Part shown: piece after piece, positions 49,201-61,358 of the stretch | Layout of the letters: the number at the start of each line of letters is the position of its first letter | Numbering within the stretch: position 1 is the first letter of the stretch | Assembly (NCBI RefSeq): GCF_001039355.2 | Contig: NW_019775487.1 | Coordinates: forward strand, 243,345 to 307,344 | Direction: 5' to 3' | Length of the DNA stretch: 64,000 nucleotides | From: Lingula anatina | Lineage: Eukaryota > Brachiopoda > Lingulata > Lingulida > Lingulidae | Notes under the pieces: model-generated | Told to the model about the DNA's origin: nothing | Database searches by the model: none | Seen by the model: only the letters and a program-made list of their open reading frames with translations | Position numbers and translations under genes: made by a program

Positions 49201-52200
49201 GAGCTATTTCTGCACACTCAAAAAGCACCATTTTGCCAGCTGCACAACTCCTAGATTACATTTTCAGATTTTGAGCTCATGTATCCTGGACATAAACAAT
49301 TCTGGAACCATAGCTCCTTGCCAAATAGTAAACTAATGGAGGTGCTGAAAACTCGTTACACTTCTCTGTTTAGGCTTGGATAAAAGTTAAACCCTGTCTA
49401 AAGTTGTTGGTTTTTACTAAGGGTAGTTTTTTAGGCCAGTAGATTTCCTATTGCTATTAGACCGCTGTTTGGGTTAACTCATTTGTTTACTTATTAGCTC
49501 CTAAGGGAATTCACCTGCTTCAATTGTACTCATTCTGTTTGTTTCTTGTTTTCTATCACCTGCTGTTTTAATGTACTGTATTGTCCTCTTAGGCTTTTCA
49601 TCTTCCTTCCTTTCATAAATGTAATTAGTTATTTAGTAAAAGGCTGAAGTGGTAGTAATACGTTGTCGTAGAGCAGTGGGAGCCTTTTGTTCTGTTAATT
49701 ACTGTTGTACTTCATAACTGCTTCTTATCACTTGATTACTATGCTGGAAGCCCACTTGAATAGTTATGCCATGATTAGTGCCAGTCAAGGCTGTTACTCA
49801 ACTTGATAAAACAAAGCTGTCCCTACAATGGACCTTTTTAACGCTAATGATCTGTGCTCACTTAAGGGTGCGAAAAAGTTGAGGCAGCAGATTTTTTGTT
49901 AGACTTCCAAGTTGTCTTGATGTAGTTTTAATGATAGTCAAAGACTGATTGGGTTACATCTTACAGCTGGTCAGATGATAGAACACATGGAGGGTGGTTA
50001 GGGGGGGTGGAGGGGTGAGATAGCCAGGAGGGGACATGGAAGAAGGGAGGGTTGACAAGGAACTAAAAGTCCCAATAATCGGCACAACTGGCATTAATTG
50101 TCAACTCTATTGGATGAACAGTTGCCGAGTCATTAATTAGATTCCATAAACTCCTCTGCGGAGACAGGCATGGACTGGACTAACTGTCTGGGGACACTTG
50201 ATAGTGAAGGAAGAAAATGATTCTGGATTATATTTTATAAAGTACAAGATAGGGTCCCCAGGATTTGATTATAAGTGATGAATTTTTTCAGTAATTTGCT
50301 TTGATGGGGGTTTGCTGCTCAGTAAGATCAAATAACTCAGCTGCGGCTTTGTTTCGCTGTCAGAAATAATATACATAGTAATTCAATCAAGCACTGGATC
50401 CAGTCACTGAAACCCATCTACTTTGGTCTCATTATGGCTTGATGGGCAAACCTCTTAGAACCCAGAAAATGTTGACCTCCTCCGATTGAATTAGTGCCTC
50501 ATTGTTTTAAAGATGAGTTAGAAGCTTAGATGATGGATGAGCCCAGCCACCGAAGCCATGCAGTTCCCCAAATGCTCGAGTTACAGTTTAATGTTGTTTT
50601 CATTCCCTTATCAAAATTTTGATTTTGGTTGCCTTGGAAACAGAGTAGTTTTCTGCTGCTCTCCAAGGACTGGATACTTGGAGAAGGACTGCTATTGTTT
50701 AAATAGAATTTGGGACAGATTTGCAGCATGATGAGCAGAAAGTGTTGTCTCTTGAAACTATTAAATCAGTAATGAAAGTTGTAAGCTTCACAAACGAATC
50801 ACTAAAGAAAAGAATTGCACAAATAGGAGAAGGGGAGTCAGTAGCAGAAATGGAGATTTTGCATCCCAGAATATTACAGTGTTTAGTGTTGGCCAATTTG
50901 TAATTTATAATGCTTTACTCCTGTATATTGTGTATGCGGATTTTGTTTTATTATGGTCACTATAAACATATCTAATTTTTCTTTTTCTTTATTTATTGGA
51001 ATGATTTGCATGTTATAAAGTAATTATGTAATGGGTTTTCTTTTTTGTTTCTTTTTTTTTTTGGGGGGGGGGGGATTTCTACTCAAGGGAAATCTTCTAC
51101 AACCAGTTGCCACCCGAGTTTTGTAAACATAATTAGTGATTTATTTTTTTCACGTTTTTTTCTTACTTATCATTTCACTGGTTAATGTAACAGACCTCAG
51201 AAGACCCATAGTGTGTGTAAGCTGTCTGTCTATATATCTATCTGTCTGAAAGAGAGGGTTAGTGCTAGACACTGCTGGGTGATTCATTCCACTCCAGAGT
51301 TTCACACCATTGGAGTTGAGGTAGTGGCAATTTTTGCACCTGCTCACCCGTAGACTGGCTGGTGCATTCCGTATCCAGTTCCAGATCTTCAGCACAGACC
51401 TTCTCTCTCTCCATGGGGAACAGCAACAATCAGCAGCATTTTCACCTCATGCAGAAAATAAATAATACATTTTGTAATACATGGTGCTGTCAGAGAATTT
51501 GACAGCCTCAATCCATCATGATACGGAGAAATCTAATATTTTTCGCCCAAAAAAATTCTGCAGAAGTAAGCATTATGGACCTCATCTAATTAAGCCCAAA
51601 ACAACAGGATGCCGTAAATTGGCAATTAAATTAAGCAGTAAGCTCCTAGGGTGTCAGGGAAGGTTTGCTGAGTGAGATGGAGAAAAAAAAATGGAGTAAA
51701 AAAAGTTTCTGTCTGTCTGCCTGTGGAAGAGCAGTGTTATGCTACCAGTTTTCCAGTCGTGTCCACAGGCAGTAGTAAGTTGTCGCCTGAAAGTTCCTGT
51801 AAGGACCCAACCACTGATGTACTCTCGAGTGATTTCACTTGTTCTTATAAGACAGTGAAGTTGACATTTTGGATCTAAAGGTACAAGTCTGTCTAACTCC
51901 GACATTTTTTTCCTTTCTTTTGTTCCCCCTTGCTATGCCATTGGATCTTTACTCAAATTTTATGTATTTTCATTTTATTAAAAGGGAAAGAAACTACAGT
52001 GGGTTATACATCATAACATAATTGCAAAAATATCATTAATTATGCATGCAACATTATTATATCTACCATGTCACTTGTTGGGTTTTTTTTTCATCAGAAG
52101 AAGCGCCATTTCCCTCTCAACATTTTGTTAAAAGCCCATTCACTTATAATTCTTTTTATCCTGTCTCCAGTGGATTCTGGGAAGATCCTTGAATATCTCG

Positions 52201-52224
52201 GATGTCAAGATTTCTGTGAAGAGC

Positions 52225-52505
52225 CTGTCAATTAGCCAAGTAGCAGTTATTGTTGTCACTGTGCTTCTAAATGTTGCCTTTCTGCAATGATTGGGTGTTA
52301 GACTGGGTGTGAGTAGAGCAGGGGGGAAGTTGACAGGTATTGACATTCTTGTTTGATCTCTTTATAGCCAAGTGGTAATTAGGCCCCTTCTATGTCAGCC
52401 TACATCAAAAAGACTGACAGTTACTAACTACATTATGGCCTTAATTAGTGCTCCACTGGCACAACAAGAGTTTTTGCCTGTCATATTTGTATGCATGAGC
52501 TGTCA
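52225..52505. promoter_or_regulatory. Homotypic cluster of five MEIS TGACAG hexamers
   Basis: TGACAG occurs at 52225-52230 (minus), 52331-52336 (plus, as TGACAGGT), 52415-52420 (plus), 52478-52483 (minus) and 52500-52505 (minus). The first is within CTGTCAATTA, which on the minus strand is TAATTGACAG, one base from the PBX-MEIS decamer. For uniform base composition about 0.14 hits would be expected in 281 bp on both strands. Confidence 0.45.
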
Positions 52506-52804
52506 AAAATTCCGTCTTGTCAGTCCAAAATTTCCATGTACTTAGTTAGAGAGGTTGTATTGTTTCTTTACCCAGCGCGCGGCCAATCATCAGTGACAAG
52601 TATTGGAGGAGAGCAACGCAGAATTGATAACCAAATGGCATTAAAGAACGGGAAGTTTTGAAAAGCGTTTGAACCAAAGCCAGTACTTTGGGTCCAATAT
52701 CTACCATATGGGAATACTATAACTGTGCAGGAATTTTTGTTTTATGATACTGATTAATTTTACATACTCATTAAAAAAAGATATTTTTATATGAATTTAT
52801 TTAT

Positions 52805-52824
52805 TGATTGATTAATTGATTGAT
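52805..52824 (+). promoter_or_regulatory. Overlapping PBX-HOX-type sites (TGATTGAT/TGATTAAT)
   Basis: TGATTGAT at 52805, TGATTAAT at 52809 and TGATTGAT at 52817. All three match the PBC-HOX composite consensus TGATTNAT. They could also simply be a short degenerate TTGA-type repeat, which lowers confidence. Confidence 0.3.
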
Positions 52825-53130
52825 ATATGATTGGAATTTTAATATTTGTTGATAACTTTTTATTTTAAATATAGTGATTCCTTCTTTGACATGGTATTTA
52901 TTACATGAAGATACTTTGGAATTGAAACAAGCATTTATGTACAAAATTAGAAAGGATATAAAGCGGGTACACACCTCCCCAACCCCAACATTGTTATGTG
53001 ACTTACATTTTAAAAAGCGTGTCTGTATTCTGATTCTGACATAAAAAAAAGATTCTGTGTGGTAGATAGTTTTGATGTATATACCTAACATACACTCATG
53101 ATTAAATATATACATGTATATTTCAATTCA

Positions 53131-53131
53131 T

Positions 53132-53227
<96 letters not shown>
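53131..53227. repeat. (CT)n microsatellite followed by (AT)n
   Basis: A CT tract of about 80 bp with one TTT interruption (53131-53210) followed by AT repeats to about 53227, in intron 9. Open frames here encode only Arg-Glu repeats and are artefacts. Confidence 0.95.
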
Positions 53228-55558
53228 ACTTGAGTTCAATCAGATTTATATTTGTATAATCTTTCATATTGCACTTGCAATCACAATCTTATAAATGAAA
53301 ATGGCGTACCTCCAATAACTGCTGCGCCTTCATAACCTCCCACACTTGTGGAAGTCGGCATTAACATTATGAAAAAAATCTCTAGGTGTCATGTTACTCC
53401 CTGTTCCTGAAGTTAAGCAGTATTTTTCTATTATTTAAGATCCAGCTACCTTTTTTAAATGATTCCATGTGACATAAGCTGGTGTTTATTGTTGTTTTCT
53501 GTTGTATTGAAGTACACAGTGCTCAGCATCGTCTTATTGATGATAAATAACAATTTCTGCCATTGTTTTTTATTCATGGTCTTTGGGTATTAAATTACAG
53601 TAAGTTTCATTTTTTCTTGTGCTGTAAAATATTATTTCCATATTTAGTGCAAAAGTTTACAAACCAGCTGTTTTGGAAGTTGAAAGCTATAATGATGTAA
53701 GGGTTGTGAAATACAGGTATTTGTAACATTTTATATCATCATTTTCTTTTTCATCCTTATAATACATTAATTTCTTACATTTGCGTGATCCATAACTAAT
53801 CTCTTAATTACCTCTCATCTCAATAATCCCTTTCCTCATCCGCACAACTTTGTCAGTATTTGCATTAATCAAGTCATCTATTGTTCATTAAAACAAATGA
53901 AAACGGACAAACATTAATTGCATTTATAAGCATGGCATCAGGAAGGTGGGACATTCTAACAGTTCATATTGAATTGCCATTAATTCAGACACACATTCAT
54001 CCTTGGAAATGGAGTAAAATTATGGGGGCTCATTTGTTGCCAAATGATGTGAAATCATGACGGAGGGTTTTCTGATGAAGATTAATAATACCTTGCGCTA
54101 GGGATCGGAATATGATTGTTACCTAGACAACTGGAAGTTTATCAGTTATGTAGTCAAGGTGAAGGATTGGATGTGCTTTACATCATCTTATATCTGGTTC
54201 TGTCGAGGAATTAATATTTTTCTTGAGAAATAGTTTCAGTAAGAATATTACTTTTCATTGATAAAAAAAGAAACATTTTACCAAAACAGTTTGGGTGTAC
54301 TAGTCTGTCAAAAGTAATAGACTTTCATGAAAAGAGGTAATCATTTATAAAAAATTGCAGATTGGTAACAATAATATTAAATTTGATTAATGAAGATCAG
54401 AAAGTATTTAAAATGGACAGAAAATTGAAGATCATTCTATAGAATTGCCTATTCTCTGATAGCAGTCCATGTGCTGTCTGGGATTGGCCATGCTAGGAAG
54501 AGACATAGGGTCATATCATTCTTCTTGATTTAAAAATCATTTGTCTGATATTATTTTGATTCTAATTAGTCTCGTTGTGATGATCTGATCTTGATGACTT
54601 TCTAGAGGCTCTTGATTGCTCATTTTTTATCTGATCTACAAAATAAGAATTCAGATGCTAGGGAATATGCTGTCTTTAACTCCTGGAAAGTGATTTAATG
54701 ATTAACCAGCCTCACTTGAGTGATATCAGAAGAAATACTATAGATAGGTAGATATTTGTATTCTGTGCTGAATGTAGAATACTCTGAAAATGTGAAGGCA
54801 TATTAATGAGAAAGGACAAAAATAACGTCATGAAATGATTCCTAGAAATGCATCTTTGGAGACTTAAAATTGTTTTATCTTCGATGAGATTACGCGTCTT
54901 CAGCATCAATGTTTGTTTTTGAAAGACATTTACTGAGATGATTTTTAAGGTTTCTGAAACCTTCTTCGTTACATCTTTGACTGTTTAAAGAAAGTTATAA
55001 CAAGCTTAGTGTTCTAGAAACCCATGCCCTGAATTATTATCTCATTTTCAGTCTATTTTAAAGTAATGTTGTATTGACAGATGTTTACTTCTCTCTGCAG
55101 ATGAAAAGAAAGCTACAACATGTCAATTCTGTGACTTAACCTTGATCAAGATCATATTGTTTTTCTCTGCACAATTCTAATTATGAATTGTCTTTCCTTT
55201 CCTCTGAAGAATAAGTTTGTATGGATTTGAAAATTCAGACACTACCCAATTGCTTAACCAATGGAGTCTAGGGCTACTTGTCTGAACAAGTTAGGACCCC
55301 CCACCACCACTACCACCAGCCAAAGGTTAAGAAGTCCAGCTGCTTTATATGAGAAAATTAATCAAGAAAAAGTACATTCTGAAAGGTCTGTTTTTTAATT
55401 GAAAAGGATGTTGATGTAGGCAGTATTAGGAAATTAGTCAAGATTGTAACAAAGGAGAACTCTAGATGGAGTGTGATCTTAGATAGAGGTTGTCATTTTA
55501 ACCATCCAAATTCAAACACATTTCCACACATGCATAAACATGTGCCTGCCCTACCACA

Positions 55559-55633
55559 ACATATGCACGCATGCATGCATGCGCGCGCGTGCACACACAC
55601 ACACACACACACGCGCGCGCGCACACACACACA
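55559..55633. repeat. 75-bp uninterrupted alternating purine-pyrimidine tract
   Basis: GCAT repeats, then GCGCGC, CACACA, a second CGCGCG block and CACACA keep strict purine-pyrimidine alternation throughout. Such GC/CA sequences are the classic Z-DNA-prone type. Confidence 0.9.
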
Positions 55634-56190
55634 GGGCACTTGCCCTATTATTCCTAGACAGTTACAACTACCAAAGAAAAAAAAGTTGGCCTTTTGCATG
55701 TATCCTAAATGAACAAAGCAACATATGAACTTATAGATCAAAGAAACTTCACTGGAATACAATTGAGACATTTAGAAGATTTCAGTTAGGTTTACCAGCT
55801 AATTAGATCTTGCTGAGGGGGTCTGGCTTTTTTTTCCTTCTTCCTGTCTCTGGGAAAATCAGATAGATAATCATACAATGTACATTTATAGCTCATATCC
55901 TTTGCAATTTTATTGATTCTATTTTGTTCTCCCCCCTCACAGGAGACCCATCAGAATGGAACATGAACCTTTGGCAATTTGCAAGATGGATATTTCTCTA
56001 GCAGTTTTGCTGATCATGCTCCCAGTTTGTCCATTATATTTTCCCCTGAAATGCACACGCAATATTCATTGGAGTGATTCCTCATCACACTCCATTGGCA
56101 CTTATATCAATTTCATGTTCCATTTCAATGGGCAGCAGAGACCAATCTCAGACCCACTGGAGGATGGGGGATAGGACGCCTCAGAAAACA

Positions 56191-56212
56191 GAGAGAGAGA
56201 GAGAGAGAGAGG
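56191..56212. repeat. (GA)n microsatellite
   Basis: A short GA dinucleotide run of about 22 bp in intron 9. Confidence 0.9.
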
Positions 56213-57799
56213 AGAAAAGAAAAGCATAAGTTTTGGTATAGAGCTATATGGACAACAGTCTATAGGGTGTTGTTGACTTGTCACAAACAAAAAGATAAAT
56301 AAAGAAAGGGACACAATACAGAAACAGCATATTTCTTTATTTCTTAAGATGGGTTTCTGTGTAGAAGTTTGTCAGTTCTTTTGTCTCAGAGTCAACATTG
56401 GAGGTACTGTAGATGATCAGAGATTTTTAGCATTGCAATTCATTATTGAAAAAAAAGACTGAAGAAGAAATCAAGTTTTCCTAAATTATTGTTTGCATGA
56501 AATTTGTTATTTTCTTAAACTGTTGTAATTGTTTGATACAATGGATGCTTCCAACAGTAGGTGTTTTAAAAGTGTATCAAAAATGCAAAGCTTAGGTTTT
56601 GTTGCCACATTTTTTTCCCTTTCTTTATTCTGTGCCATCCAGTTCTTTTAGTCTATACTCATTTTCTGCTGCTAATGGTTAGATGAGAAGAAAGGACCCA
56701 ATGCCATTTCACTGTGTAACCAAATAGCCATCCACAATAACAATAATTGATCTCTTTTCTTTCATCAAACCTGGGGAGGAAAAAAGGATGAACATAACTA
56801 TTTAATTACACTTCTGCACTGCAATATCTGATGATATTTAAACCACTATGTGCAAGCCTAAACCTATTGTTATTTTAGATCATTAGACTCTAATGACCAA
56901 ATTTCAATATCCTGGCTGGAGAATTTATAGGATGATAATGAAATAAAAGTAATCTCCCTTCGAACAATTGCATATGATCAAGAGTTATTATGGCCCAACG
57001 CCTCAATGGTTAACAAGGAAATTTGCCGCAGAATGGCTGGAATTAAAACCTTCAAAGCTTTTTATTGCCCGTTTTCTTTTCCATTTTTATGCCAGATTGC
57101 TGTAAGTTGTTCAGAGACATTAGCTAGCAGCAGTGGCTTTCGTGATAGTGCCTATCTTGGTTGGAGATCTGTAGCCAGGCTGAGAAAGCACATGCTTCGT
57201 ACCTTAACACAGAGAACGGCAAATCCTGTCTACTTAAGGGATGCAAATGGGTCATAATCTGCTATGGTCGTTTCATACTAACATACTTGAAAAAGACAGT
57301 AAATCATTCTGAAGAAAATAAACGAGACAGTCTTACAAAAGCTGACACTGGCTTAACACTAGGGAAAGCCTGTAGGCACAGGAGAAGGGCTGGTCGTAGC
57401 ATTAGTAGGGAAAGGAAGAAACACTGATGATCCAGTGACAGGCAGCTTTTCAGAGAGATTTATCCTATAATTACTGGTAGATTAATTAAGTTCATTACAA
57501 TTCTTGGAAAAGTTGCCCAATAAAAAGATAATTGTTTGGTAATTGTAACAATTGAGGGATTTGTATGAGATCAATAAAACACAATTTATGGAGGGATTTG
57601 AAAGCAATTGTTATTATGTCATTATATTAGCATGAAAAATGTGTTTTGCTGCTGTGTATTTGTTTGTTCATTAATCTGCTAAAACTGAGAACCACCTAAT
57701 CACGATCTGTCCAAGGCCAACAAGCAAGTAGATAAAATCATGTTTTCAAAACATTCTTTTTCACATATTGTTTTTCATAAATACCAGTGCCATTTAGTT

Positions 57800-57985
57800 T
57801 TTTTTAATAAAGTAATAATGTCTCATTTCAGACTTTTCCAGTCTATCTAAATATTTGTCAATTATCTTTTATAACAACTTCATTTTTTCTTTTTGCCCAT
57901 AATTACCAACTCTGTTTATTTTTTGAAAATAAAGTAATAATCTCTGATTTCAGACTATTTTTCCAGTGTCTGTCTAAATATTTGT
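57800..57985. repeat. Diverged tandem duplication, unit about 120 bp
   Basis: AATAAAGTAATAAT, CATTTCAGACT/GATTTCAGACT, TTTTCCAG and CTAAATATTTGTC recur in order at about 57800-57860 and 57920-57985, with small indels. It looks like an old local duplication. Confidence 0.65.
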
Positions 57986-58259
57986 CTGGTTATGCAGTAT
58001 AACCACTGTATCCCTGGGTCTTTCAGGCTAACAGCAGGTTTCTAATGGTGGGGAGATAATTTTAGAAATCCCTCAATTCCATCATGTATACTTTAATTAG
58101 ATTAGAAATAAATGGACCAATGAGACTGATGCGCAGATTTTCTAGAGATCAGGTGAATGATAAAAAATACAGATTAGGGCTGATGTTAGGGATGCTGTCT
58201 GTACGTCTGTCTGACTAACTAGTTTTGATAATGTAGTGAAGGTGGTGTATGGCACTATT

Positions 58260-58299
58260 CTCTCTCTCTCTCTCTCTCCCTCCCCTCTCTCTCTCTCTC
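58260..58299. repeat. (CT)n microsatellite, interrupted
   Basis: A CT-rich tract of about 40 bp with a CCCTCCCC interruption. Confidence 0.9.
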
Positions 58300-58962
58300 A
58301 TGTGGGTATCTTTTCACTGTCTCAGTTGATTTACAAAGAAAAAATGTAAGGAGCACACTAACCATTAAAAGAATTATACTATTAAGATTTAACATGTCAC
58401 AACAGTGCAAAAATTGTCAAAATCTTTCTGCACACTGTTTTAGCCGAGTCTGATCAATTTCACTGTATGGTGCACCCCAATAAGGCTGTAATTTCTTAAC
58501 TGCCTTTCTTTAAAGTCTGCCCTGATGCTATTATAGAGATTGAGTTGCATCTGACCAAGGATTTTGTTCAGGTTAGGAAAAGAAAGCCCAAATCTTGCAC
58601 CAAAGGTCAGGGGGGAAGGCAAGTAATGAGCTGTTTGCAGGGTTCTGGAGGGAGCTGTGTGATGGCGGACAGGACTCAATGGCGCCAGCGCGCTTGGCAG
58701 TGGGCTGGCCTTTTATTTTGCAGGAGGTGTGGAGAAAATAGTTGAGGGTCTCACCTTCCATTCTCTGTTCTCTTTGAAACAAACTGTTGCTGTTATGTGT
58801 GAAAGTGAATGTTTACAAGGTTTAGGGTTCATCTCATTAGTAAGAATTGTTTTTATCGCTGATTGTCAGTTTTGACTTCATTTGAAATGACCAATTTTGA
58901 CAAATGTTATAGTCTTTGGTGTCTTTCCTTGCTTATTATGGATTTTACAGAAAACAGATGAG

Positions 58963-58963
58963 N
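58963..58963. other. Single-base assembly gap (N)
   Basis: The N lies exactly where block A1 ends and block B restarts the same sequence from about 180 bp earlier, so it marks a contig join. Confidence 0.8.
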
Positions 58964-60227
58964 AACTGTTGCTGTTATGTGTGAAAATGAATGTTTACAA
59001 GGTTTAGGGTTCATCTCATTAGTAAGAATTGTATTTATCACTGATTGTCAGTTTTGACTTCATTTGAAATGACCAATTTTGACAAAGAGAAATACTTGTA
59101 TTTATTTTACAGTCTTTGGTGTCTTTCCTTGCTTATTATGGATTTTACAGAAAAACAGATGAGTAGGGACAAAGTTGTTCATGATTATACAACAGAACAT
59201 TTCAAAAATAATTTAAAAAATATGGCTACAATATTTCTGGATAAAATTATCTCCAAACTGGTCTTAAACTTTTTTCAACTCAAAAGAAATGTTCTATTTT
59301 AGGCATTTGTTTACAAAGTAAAGAAAAAAGTACTAGTTTCCCTTCTTTCTCTTTCCTCTGTCTCTCTCCAGCATGTCTGTAGCCTACGCGGCAAGCAGCA
59401 AGTCTGTCTCTGAAAACAAAATTCACACCGGTGTTGATGAAATACCTGCTGTTTAGAGGATTTTTTATAATTTTTGGAAGGAATTGAACATGCTTTGTGG
59501 TAATGACATCCTGCTGTGGTGGTGCCAGTACATGCAGTTTTTCATTATGCCCCTATTTATGCTCAATTTAGTTTGTGGAGGATTAGTTCCACTAAGAAAA
59601 ACATTCACATAACATTAGACTTTGCACACCCAATGGTGCCTTTGCACTGATGTTCTGAAATTAAATTTTGCTACAACTCTTGTCTTGCTTGAATTTCTGT
59701 CTAATACTAGGTAGACTTCTGCCTAACCTTCTTCTCTTGGCATGGTGACCAAGTGCTGCCCCCTATTATCAGGAAAAATCCCCTTCACATCATGCCAGCC
59801 ACAAGATGTTGGCCCGGTTAGGACTGTCATGTATTCATTAATAAAACAAATAAATTTCAAAATTCTGTACAGTCGGCTGCAAATGAGTAGCATGTGAAAG
59901 CGTCAGGTTTACCTTGTGTAGCTATATTGGTTTGATAAATCAAGCCTGCTAAGTACCGAGGCAAGCAGCTTGCTTAAATCTTGCCACTGCTCCATCCTGA
60001 CAGGCTGAGTGCTAGCTACAAATCATTGTAGTCAGAAAATCACATTGCTTCAATCTATTCAACATTTATCTTGAGGGGGAAGTAGTGTGGACCACACAGT
60101 GAACTGGGGAAGGAACTGATTTAACTCCAACTTTGCTACACACTCTCCTCATGAAGCCAGGGCAGGCCAGGCCCACACCTCAGCCAATTCAATTGATTAT
60201 ATACTGTTCCTCTCGGGCATACACCGC

Positions 60228-60540
60228 ATCAGGAGGCTACTGTCAATAACAACAAAAAATATACAACTTGTATTTTCTTGGTTGCACAGCTGTGAGGCAG
60301 TTGTATTCCCTCTTTAATTTGTTTCAATTGCTTGTGGCCAAAGATTAGTTTTAAACACCTGATAATGTTTTAAGTGAATGATTCTTTAAAATCAGGGGGC
60401 TACTGTCAATAACAAGAAAAAATATACAACTTGTATTTTCCTGGTTGAACAGCTGTGAGGCAATTATATTCCCTCTTTAATTTGTTTCAATTGCTTGTGG
60501 CCAGTTTTAAGACTAGTTTTAAATACCTGATAATGTTGAA
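60228..60540. repeat. Internal tandem duplication, unit about 163 bp, present in block B only
   Basis: A unit beginning ATCAGG-GGCTACTGTCAATA occurs at 60228 and 60391. The related block A2 has one unit, starting at 62535, whose end matches the second unit. This suggests a polymorphic duplication or an unequal-exchange deletion between alleles. Confidence 0.8.
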
Positions 60541-61084
60541 AGTTTTGGATTTTCTTTAATTTTTTTCCTATTGATTTTTTTTCATGTATACGCCAAACAT
60601 TTATTTATGTGCAAGTTTTTATATCAGCATTAATAAAAGGGGGTTTACGAAAAGCCTATTTAATATGACAGATAGAGCTTTATATTTTACCTACACATTC
60701 TTATTATTTATAACTTGAATTAACTTGTATTTTAATTTTGGATACTGTCAAATAAAAAGATTTTTGTTAGTTAAAAAAGCAAAGGTTTAAATAAATTTTC
60801 AGCTTTCATGAAAAAAAAAATGTTCTTAAAATTATTGGATAGATTTTTAAAAAAACCACAAACTTTACATTCTGATTATTTACAAGTTACCCGATGATTT
60901 GTGAATGTATTTTTCAAGTGCAGAGTTTGTAATTTTTTTCTCCCAACAAGATATACAAAGCAAAAGTGCAGGATAAAAAAAAAGAAATGTCAAATGTCAG
61001 ATGTTATGAATTCTTGGTCAGTGAAACGGTCAGATATAAATTGTGGTCACTTCATGCTCGGTCAGTGTCGTCCAAGTGAGGCCG

Positions 61085-61117
61085 GTTGCCCTGGACAACC
61101 GTGACATTGATTGATGG
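61085..61117 (+). promoter_or_regulatory. RFX-type X-box next to MEIS half-site and PBX-HOX site (block B copy)
   Basis: GTTGCC-CTG-GACAAC (61085-61099) fits the X-box RYYNYY-N(1-3)-RRNRAC. It is followed by TGACA (61102-61106) and TGATTGATGG (61108-61117), a PBX-HOX composite. MEIS plus PBX-HOX in close array resembles trimeric HOX-PBX-MEIS elements. Confidence 0.35.
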
Positions 61118-61357
61118 GTGCGGACAATATATTGTTTTATTGAATAGTTAGCCTGTTAACCTCTGCAAGCTCTGTATGCTGCTTAACAGCCTTATATTTT
61201 GAGTTATCAAATAATTTGTTTTTTCACAAAGCACACTATTAATTTTAACATGTTAGCAAGAAAGTAGAATTCTGGGTAATTATGTTTATGAGCTGCGATT
61301 GTGTGAAGTGCGAAGTAATTTAATGTGTTATGACACGCCTTATTGTAAAAAAAAAAT

Positions 61358-61358
61358 N
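61358..61358. other. Single-base assembly gap (N)
   Basis: The N lies where block B ends, inside a poly(A) run, and block A2 begins. Confidence 0.8.

Noticed and set aside
52600-52640. Possible helix-3 homeobox exon at GAGCAACGCAGAATTG
   Set aside because: It resembles the AAC-GCN part of the expected exon, but no reading gives FINARRR and there is no acceptor completing the TG|G Trp codon.
53085-53267. Arg-Glu repeat protein
   Set aside because: It is a translation of the (CT)n microsatellite; the same applies to His-Thr and Val-Cys repeats over (CA)n tracts at 25237, 40923 and 55559.
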